From: Planctomicrobium sp.
GTDB taxonomy: Bacteria; Planctomycetota; Planctomycetia; Planctomycetales; Planctomycetaceae
Assembly (NCBI GenBank): GCA_029259835.1
Contig: JAJDEL010000173.1
Location: 1-12,364 of the forward strand
DNA: 12,364 nt
Direction of reading: 5' to 3'
The notes beneath the pieces are model-generated. The model had not been told where the DNA came from and ran no database searches. It was given only the letters and a program-made list of their open reading frames with translations. Position numbers and translations under genes: made by a program. The first letter of the stretch is position 1, and every line of letters begins with the position of its first letter. This document shows positions 7,936 through 12,364 of this stretch, piece by piece.

Positions 7936-9048
7936 TTACGCAACTTCGTAAGACTTAGAGTCAGACCACTGACCCAGCTCTTCCTGAAACTTCACACTCT
8001 TATCAACTTCCAGCATCCCGTCATCGGCGACGCTAATCCCAACACGCTCCAGCGGACGCGGTGCAGGACCTTCAAAATTGACACCAGTAATATAAAAACC
8101 TGAACCATGACAGGGACACTTAAACTTCTGCTCCCCCTCCAGCCAGTTGGGAGTACATCCAAGGTGAGTACAAACAGAAGCCAAGGCGACAATCACGCCT
8201 TGCCCATCGTATTCATCTGTGTTCACAATCCAAATTCCACGAGCCGCCTTAAACTTCGCCGAGACAGTCCCTGGCGGAAAATCAGAAGGAGGACCAACCT
8301 TAAACCGGGAGGGTAACTCCAGAACCATGTTCGGCATCATAAACCGTGCTGTCGCGAGCGACCATATTGCCGCGATCGCACTCATTGAAGACCACGCCAA
8401 CACAAAAGGTGAAACCGCTAGAGCAGCTAAAAGAACCACAAACCCCCGGCGTCCGACCTTTTCCTTCTTACTGGGAAACTTCGGCTTCACAGGTGCAGGC
8501 TTACCAACAGGCAACTTCGGCTTCGCCGGACCACCTGTCACTTGAGCTTCTTTTACAGCAGCGACCATATCCTTCAAAGCAGGACGATCACCAACCGGTG
8601 CCACAGCAGCAGTTTTCTTTGCCTTTGGCTGACTCGCAGCAGGTGAGGCCTTCGCAGCACTTCCGCCTCCAGCACGAGCATCCGCTAGGATATCAGCGGT
8701 TGACTTAGGTGCATCAGCAGCAGGTTTTGGTTTTGTCGCCCCCCCACCTTGGGCACGGGCAGCAGCCATGATATCGGCTGTTGATCCTGGCGCCGCAGCA
8801 GGTTTCGGCTTCTCGAAACCACCTCCCTGAACAGGGTCTCCCTGAGCACGGGCAGCGGCGAGAATGTCAGCAGTTGACTTTGGTGCTGCCGCAGGCTTGT
8901 TATCTTCAGCCGGAACGGGAGCTTGAGAAGATTCCGGAGTAGCGCTGCTCCCCGAATTATCATCATTAGAATCCGCACCTCCACCACTGTCTTGTTGACG
9001 GGCGAGAGCGAGAATTTCTGCAGTTGTAAGTTTCTTATTATCCGCCAT
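7936..9048 (-). CDS. Rieske 2Fe-2S protein with repeat-rich N-terminal extension
   Basis: A 370-residue Rieske protein. The cluster-binding boxes are C293-T-H295-L-G-C298 and C311-P-C313-H314-G-S-G-F, giving two Cys and two His ligands plus the disulphide pair. Residues 199-235 hold a twin-arginine pair (G-R-R-G-F) followed by a long hydrophobic segment, as expected for a Tat-inserted signal anchor. The first 195 residues, absent from ordinary Rieske proteins, are Ala/Pro/Lys-rich and contain four copies of a short helix-like unit resembling S-T-A-D-I-L-A-A-A-R-A-Q-G at about 7-19, 57-70, 88-101 and 115-128. Given the Tat topology this tail should stay in the cytoplasm. It heads the respiratory cluster, 60 bp before cytochrome b6, and would pass electrons from quinol to the octahaem cytochrome. 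The start is supported because the first repeat begins only six residues in. No Shine-Dalgarno sequence is evident. Confidence 0.95.
   Translation of the reverse strand: MADNKKLTTAEILALARQQDSGGGADSNDDNSGSSATPESSQAPVPAEDNKPAAAPKSTADILAAARAQGDPVQGGGFEKPKPAAAPGSTADIMAAARAQGGGATKPKPAADAPKSTADILADARAGGGSAAKASPAASQPKAKKTAAVAPVGDRPALKDMVAAVKEAQVTGGPAKPKLPVGKPAPVKPKFPSKKEKVGRRGFVVLLAALAVSPFVLAWSSMSAIAAIWSLATARFMMPNMVLELPSRFKVGPPSDFPPGTVSAKFKAARGIWIVNTDEYDGQGVIVALASVCTHLGCTPNWLEGEQKFKCPCHGSGFYITGVNFEGPAPRPLERVGISVADDGMLEVDKSVKFQEELGQWSDSKSYEVA
8665..9030 (-). repeat. Four degenerate repeats coding for T-A-D-I-L-A-x-A-R units in the Rieske tail
   Basis: Four in-frame copies of a unit of about 13 codons, spaced irregularly (about 50, 31 and 27 codons apart) by Pro/Ala/Gly-rich linkers. 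The second, third and fourth copies are most alike; the first (T-T-A-E-I-L-A-L-A-R-Q-Q) is more diverged. A possible fifth, very degenerate copy may lie at residues 155-170 (P-A-L-K-D-M-V-A-A-V-K-E-A). The repeats are protein-level, with synonymous differences in the DNA, so they are old or under selection rather than a recent slip. Confidence 0.8.
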
Positions 9049-9092
9049 AACGATCGTTGGTGACGTTTCAAGAACCAGAATAATGGGATGTG

Positions 9093-9120
9093 TAATGAAA
9101 ACCAGTGCCTTGAAGCACTG
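9093..9120 (-). terminator. Hairpin with U-rich tail between queG and the Rieske gene
   Basis: On the minus strand CAGTGC pairs with GCACTG around a six-base loop (9103-9120) and is followed by GTTTTCATTA. It could be a weak intrinsic terminator that separates queG from the respiratory cluster, or a hairpin in the leader of the Rieske transcript. The stem is only six pairs and the U-tract is broken, so this is tentative. Confidence 0.35.
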
Positions 9121-9153
9121 TCCTTTGAATCATGGCATCTCGTTGTAAGGCCA

Positions 9154-9176
9154 GCAACCGTTGCATCTTCGGTTGC
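9154..9176 (-). repeat. Inverted repeat, 7-bp arms, 9-base loop
   Basis: GCAACCG at 9154-9160 is perfectly complementary in inverted order to CGGTTGC at 9170-9176. It lies in the middle of the gap between queG and the Rieske gene. No U-tract follows on either strand, so it is not an obvious terminator. It might be an RNA leader hairpin or a protein-binding site. Confidence 0.4.
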
Positions 9177-9215
9177 AAGTGAATTCCCAGAAGAAGGAAA
9201 CAATGCGAAACAACA

Positions 9216-9233
9216 CTTCCCGGCGCTGGGAAG
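9216..9233 (-). terminator. Hairpin directly after the queG stop codon
   Basis: CTTCCC and GGGAAG pair around a six-base loop, beginning three bases past the queG TGA. On the minus strand it is followed by TGTTGTTTCG, a poor U-tract. Flanking GAAAC and GTTTC could extend the pairing across an internal bulge. It may be a weak terminator or an RNA 3'-end stabiliser for the queG transcript. Confidence 0.35.
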
Positions 9234-9235
9234 TT

Positions 9236-10378
9236 TCATTCCTTCTCGTGTTCCTCTTGCGATCCAAGGGCGCTGTCAATTTCAGCCAGAACCGATGCAT
9301 CCGCTTCAGCCGTACGCCGGGCAAGCAGAAACTTTCTCGTTTGCTCGTTCAGCATCCTCCCCAGCGCCCACGCAGATGCTCCACGAACTAAATATGAACT
9401 GTCCTGAAGCCCGGCATTCAAGGCAGAAATCCACTTTTCATCTCCAGAATTTCCCAGAATAATGGCTGCGTTTCTTGCCATTCCTTCTCGGTTTGGACGA
9501 GAAAATGGAGTCCGTTTATAGCGCGATTTGAATTCTTCTTCAGTGATCAACAAAAACGAAGCAGCGTCGCGAACAGAGGAGATGTCCGGCAAAAGCCCAG
9601 ACTCTTCCGTATTCGTTGCTTTTCGATTCCACGGGCAAACATCCTGGCAAATGTCGCAACCGAAGAGCCAGTCTTCCATGCCTGATCGCAGCGGTGCTGG
9701 AATCGGTTGACCACGTAACTCAATTGTCAGATACGAGATACACTTTCGAGCGTTCAGTTCATAGGGAGCCTCAAAGGCGTCCGTCGGGCATGCCTCAAGG
9801 CAGCGCGTACACGTTCCACAGTGGTCGGTCAGGTGAGGTTGATCGGGCGGCAACTCAACATCAGTCAGAATGCCGCCGAGGAAAAAGTAGCTTCCTTCCT
9901 GCTTGTTGATCAGCATTGTGTTTTTCCCGAACCAGCCCAGCCCAGCGATTCGCGCGAAGTCCCGCTCCAATAAGGGGGCGGTATCGACGATCACTCGACT
10001 GCGGCACCCCGGCGACGCTTCATGCAACACCGCAGCTAGGGACTTCAGCTTGCTCCGGATCAAATCGTGATAGTCAGCGGACCCGGCTGCGTATTTTGCG
10101 ATTCGCCCGACTCCAGTGCCAGTCGAATTGGACTCGCCATGAAAGTAATTGAGGCCGACGAGAATCAGACTAGACACATCCGGAAGAACTCCACGTGGAT
10201 GGCCATACGCATCTTTTCGTCGGGCCATGTAGCCCATTTCTCCGGCATGACCATCGGAAAGCCACTGATGCAGAAAGTCGATTGTATCTGGACGAGCCGC
10301 CGGCGCGATCCCGACTAATGAGAAACCGAGCTGATTCGCTTTGTCTTTGATCTGCGATGCGATTTCAGCTGCGGTCAT
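9236..10378 (-). CDS. queG: Epoxyqueuosine reductase QueG
   Basis: A 380-residue cobalamin-dependent iron-sulphur enzyme that makes the last step of queuosine synthesis, reducing epoxyqueuosine to queuosine in tRNA anticodons, in the cytoplasm. The family signature V-D-T-A-P-L-L-E-R-D at 131-140 and G-L-G-W-F-G-K-N at 146-153 are present. Two ferredoxin-like 4Fe-4S boxes are seen: C187-G-T-C190-T-R-C193-L-E-A-C197-P and C241-D-I-C244-Q-D-V-C248-P-W-N, with Cys213 between them as in other QueG proteins. Residues about 300-345 look like a HEAT-type repeat that in QueG helps hold the tRNA. Length is normal. It is not functionally tied to the respiratory cluster next to it; hairpins lie on both sides, so it is probably a separate transcript. 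No strong Shine-Dalgarno sequence is seen before the ATG at 10376-10378. Confidence 0.96.
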   Translation of the reverse strand: MTAAEIASQIKDKANQLGFSLVGIAPAARPDTIDFLHQWLSDGHAGEMGYMARRKDAYGHPRGVLPDVSSLILVGLNYFHGESNSTGTGVGRIAKYAAGSADYHDLIRSKLKSLAAVLHEASPGCRSRVIVDTAPLLERDFARIAGLGWFGKNTMLINKQEGSYFFLGGILTDVELPPDQPHLTDHCGTCTRCLEACPTDAFEAPYELNARKCISYLTIELRGQPIPAPLRSGMEDWLFGCDICQDVCPWNRKATNTEESGLLPDISSVRDAASFLLITEEEFKSRYKRTPFSRPNREGMARNAAIILGNSGDEKWISALNAGLQDSSYLVRGASAWALGRMLNEQTRKFLLARRTAEADASVLAEIDSALGSQEEHEKE

Positions 10379-10394
10379 AAAAATGACTTCGTTA

Positions 10395-10431
10395 CGTCGA
10401 AAAAATTTAAGTCGGACACTTTAAGTGTCCG
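10395..10431 (-). terminator. Probable rho-independent terminator after the permease gene
   Basis: CGGACACT (10413-10420) pairs perfectly with AGTGTCCG (10424-10431) around a three-base loop. On the minus strand the hairpin starts 14 bases after the permease TGA and is followed by ACTTAAATTTTTT, so the U-run comes after a spacer of about seven bases. A run of eight T on the minus strand also precedes the stem (10433-10440). The spaced U-tract makes this less than canonical, but it is the strongest stem with a T-run in the window. Confidence 0.6.
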
Positions 10432-10445
10432 GAAAAAAAACATGC

Positions 10446-11294
10446 TCAACTACTCGCGCTACGATAATTTGAAAGCGACCATGTGAAAATTCTCCTCGAA
10501 ATCAGCACCATGACCAGAGTCGTTGCCGGCGCGATCAGCAGCACGGTCCAGTTCGGATCGAGTGTCTTTCCAAGGATGTGACGTGACGGAACAGTCACGA
10601 CGAGCAGAATCGGAATAATAAACGAAAAGCCGAACCAGATGACTTCGCCACCGAACGACTGCTTGTAAAAGTTTTGCGGATAGCGCGCGAAAATCGTGAT
10701 GTAAAACCAAAAGTCGTACAGACCCTGGTTTCTACCGAACCAAACCGAAGTACTCGCCAGCGCAATCATCAAGCTATAGAAAAACGCGACACCCACTCCC
10801 AGCAGCAACACGTAGGTAATGCTCCTCCCAAGTGTGATCGTCGCTCCGGTTTGGGAGAGCGAATACCACAACAACCCGCCTGCCAGCAACAGCTGATTGA
10901 CCATCGCGAAGTTGACTTTCTCAAACGAGACCAGGAACTGCGTATCTATCGGCTTCAGCAATGCAAAATCGAGATCACCTGTCCTGATCAGTTCGCTAAA
11001 GTTCGCGCAGTTCGGCATGAAGAACGCTTCAACAAAAGAGTTGATGAGCATGCCTGTTGCCATAAATCCAAAATACTCTGGGCGACTCCAATCCTGAATC
11101 GTCGGCACGTGACTGAAAATAATATCGAACAGCACAAGCTGAGCCGTAAACCAAAACGCGCGGGTAACTAGCTCGATCAAGAAGTTCCCGCGAAACGTCA
11201 TTTCCCGAATCAGCGAGTTCCGAAAGAACATCGCCCAGACCCGAAAGTAATTCGGTCGGAATGAGTCATCAGCAGTCGGTCGATCCGGCGACAT
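10446..11294 (-). CDS. ABC-2 type transporter permease (COG3694/DUF990-like)
   Basis: A 282-residue integral membrane protein with about six hydrophobic segments. The N-terminal pattern ([13 protein letters not shown], then R-G-N-F-L-I-E) and the central [12 protein letters not shown] stretch are typical of permeases of the COG3694 group. These pair with an ATP-binding protein and usually a second permease (COG4587-like). No such partners are in the window; they would have to be encoded elsewhere. The substrate is unknown. I chose the ATG at 11292-11294. The frame stays open upstream to a TTG at 11409-11411, but those 39 residues are Arg/Cys-rich, cross an 8-bp hairpin and look unlike coding sequence, and family members are about 260-285 residues long. 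The stop is followed by a likely terminator. Confidence 0.88.
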   Translation of the reverse strand: MSPDRPTADDSFRPNYFRVWAMFFRNSLIREMTFRGNFLIELVTRAFWFTAQLVLFDIIFSHVPTIQDWSRPEYFGFMATGMLINSFVEAFFMPNCANFSELIRTGDLDFALLKPIDTQFLVSFEKVNFAMVNQLLLAGGLLWYSLSQTGATITLGRSITYVLLLGVGVAFFYSLMIALASTSVWFGRNQGLYDFWFYITIFARYPQNFYKQSFGGEVIWFGFSFIIPILLVVTVPSRHILGKTLDPNWTVLLIAPATTLVMVLISRRIFTWSLSNYRSASS

Positions 11295-11300
11295 TAAAAT

Positions 11301-11314
11301 TTCACTTGAGTGAA
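11301..11314. promoter_or_regulatory. 14-bp near-perfect palindrome just before the permease start
   Basis: TTCACT and AGTGAA are inverted arms around a two-base centre (TG), ending seven bases before the permease ATG. A dimeric repressor bound here would cover the ribosome site and start region. The site is short and could be chance; no regulator is encoded nearby. Confidence 0.3.
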
Positions 11315-11359
11315 TTCGATTTGAAAAGATTCTGCCTTGAGTTCTGCAACATCGCCTTG

Positions 11360-11381
11360 CACCACACTTCATTGTGTGGTG
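11360..11381 (-). repeat. 8-bp inverted repeat between cstA and the permease
   Basis: CACCACAC pairs perfectly with GTGTGGTG around a six-base loop, 23 bases after the cstA stop. No U-tract follows on the minus strand, so it is not a classical terminator. It may mark the 3' end of the cstA transcript or attenuate read-through into the permease gene. Confidence 0.5.
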
Positions 11382-11404
11382 ACCGCGAAGTCGATTTTCA
11401 CCCT

Positions 11405-12364
11405 CTAACAATTCGGAGCACTCGTCGTCCCGACCGGCGGCGTTTGAGCTAACGGCGGCAACGGCTGTTCAAGCTCCCCTTTCACTTTCGGCCATATCAG
11501 GAAGCCTTCAATGACCATCCAGACTTGCAGGGAAAGAATGAGTCCGCCAAAACTGAGTAGCAAGTAATTCCCGTCCGCCAGCCAGCCTTTCATTTGCCAA
11601 GTCAAGGCAAGTGCTGGCATGAGGAGCATCATGATCATTGGCAACAAAGCGAACAGAATCGGCTTGCTCCGTCGCCACAAGTAAAAGACCGTCACCATAA
11701 AGGCGAGTCCTGCGAGTAGCTGATTTGTGGCACCGAAGAGCGGCCATAAGATGAGACCGCCGGTGCCAATTCCTTTTGGACCTGGAAGCATGGCGACAAT
11801 CAAACCGAAGGTCACTGCAAGCCCGGTCGCCACATACTTGTTCTGAAGTGGCGGTAAGCGAAGTGTTCCGCCCAGTTCCTGAATGACGTATCTTTGCAAT
11901 CGAGTCGCAGAATCCAATGTTGTTGCAGCGAAACAAGCGACCAACGTGGCAATGATCCCAATTCCAAACCGCAGGGGAATTCCAAGAGTCGAAAGAAAGT
12001 TGGAACCACCTTCAACGAAGGCACCAACAGTGCTCGGCAACCCGAAATTACCCCAGTCTCCTTTGGAGTCGTACTTCATTGCCCACGCAGCATGACCTGT
12101 CACAGGCTCACCTGCTGCATTGACAGTTTGCGTAAAGGCGCCATCGGATTGCTTGGTGAAATGCCCCATTCCAATACCTGCGGTGCAAGCCAGAATGACA
12201 ATCACCGCGAGCGCCCCTTCCAGAAGCATCGACCCGTACGCGACAAATTGAGCGTCGCCTTCACTTTCGACTTGCTTGCTCGTCGTTCCGCTACTCACCA
12301 GGCAATGAAAACCGCTGCAAGCCCCACATGCAATCGTAATGAACAAGAACGGAAAAATCGGCGG
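11405..12364 (-). CDS. cstA: CstA-family carbon starvation transporter, C-terminal part (5' end cut by window)
   Basis: The open frame runs from the window edge to a TAG at 11405-11407 and codes the last 319 residues of a polytopic membrane protein. Its first visible residues [20 protein letters not shown] are a hallmark of CstA, followed by S-S-G-T-T. Further family blocks are [11 protein letters not shown] and the [20 protein letters not shown] stretch. CstA proteins import peptides and, in enterobacteria, pyruvate. About six or seven membrane segments are seen, with a Pro-rich hydrophilic tail at the C-terminus. CstA proteins are about 600-750 residues, so roughly half is missing. The start lies beyond the window; an in-frame TTG near the edge (12344-12346) is only a Leu codon within the conserved motif, not a start. 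Confidence 0.95.
   Translation of the reverse strand, partial: PPIFPFLFITIACGACSGFHCLVSSGTTSKQVESEGDAQFVAYGSMLLEGALAVIVILACTAGIGMGHFTKQSDGAFTQTVNAAGEPVTGHAAWAMKYDSKGDWGNFGLPSTVGAFVEGGSNFLSTLGIPLRFGIGIIATLVACFAATTLDSATRLQRYVIQELGGTLRLPPLQNKYVATGLAVTFGLIVAMLPGPKGIGTGGLILWPLFGATNQLLAGLAFMVTVFYLWRRSKPILFALLPMIMMLLMPALALTWQMKGWLADGNYLLLSFGGLILSLQVWMVIEGFLIWPKVKGELEQPLPPLAQTPPVGTTSAPNC

Noticed and set aside
8665..9030. Possible CRISPR or DNA tandem repeat in the Rieske gene
   Set aside because: Copies are irregularly spaced, in frame and diverged at the DNA level, so this is a protein repeat.
9049..9102. Possible sigma-70 promoter with TATTCT as -10 before the Rieske gene
   Set aside because: No acceptable -35 at 16-18 bases; too weak to annotate.
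8685..9239. Open frame of 184 codons on the minus strand overlapping the Rieske gene start
   Set aside because: Shares DNA with the Rieske N-terminal repeats in another frame; Leu/Arg-rich composition typical of an out-of-frame reading of Ala/Pro-rich repeats.
10674..11171. Open frame of 165 codons on the plus strand
   Set aside because: Antisense to the ABC permease; Arg/Gln-rich translation with no hydrophobic or domain pattern.
11295..11411. TTG-started N-terminal extension of the permease
   Set aside because: Would overlap the cstA stop and run through an 8-bp hairpin; residues are Arg/Cys-rich and unlike the family's N-terminus.

Overview
The window looks like chromosomal DNA from a planctomycete, probably of the Gimesia/Rubinisphaera type. 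I base this on protein style only: a Rieske/cytochrome b cluster with a giant multihaem cytochrome c, cupredoxin-like lipoproteins ending in a carboxypeptidase-regulatory-like tail, and mostly weak Shine-Dalgarno sequences. The genus is a guess. All nine genes lie on the minus strand, so the window reads biologically from right to left.

From the right edge: the C-terminal half of a CstA peptide/pyruvate transporter (11405-12364, cut by the window end); an ABC-2 type permease of the COG3694/DUF990 kind (10446-11294); a hairpin with a nearby T-run, probably a terminator; epoxyqueuosine reductase QueG (9236-10378); and a 187-bp intergenic stretch holding three separate hairpins.

The rest (1-9048) is one respiratory gene cluster. 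In transcription order it holds: a Rieske iron-sulphur protein with a repeat-rich, probably cytoplasmic N-terminal tail; a b6-type cytochrome b that keeps the cysteine used for haem ci in b6f complexes; an enlarged subunit-IV-like cytochrome b C-terminal protein with about ten membrane segments; a 1391-residue membrane-anchored cytochrome c with eight CxxCH sites, a coiled coil, a PDZ domain and a His-rich loop; and two related lipoproteins. The downstream one is cut by the window start. The upstream one has a type-1-copper-like His...Cys-x-x-His-x-x-Met set.

I read this as a quinol:electron-acceptor oxidoreductase of the Rieske/cytochrome b superfamily. It has b6f-like split cytochrome b, but the single-haem cytochrome f or c1 is replaced by an octahaem protein, and copper lipoproteins may be the next electron carriers. 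The subunit identities are firm. The electron path, the role of the PDZ and His-rich parts, and copper binding by the lipoproteins are inferences. No RNA genes, CRISPR arrays, insertion sequences or phage genes were seen, and no gene-free stretch exceeds 190 bases.
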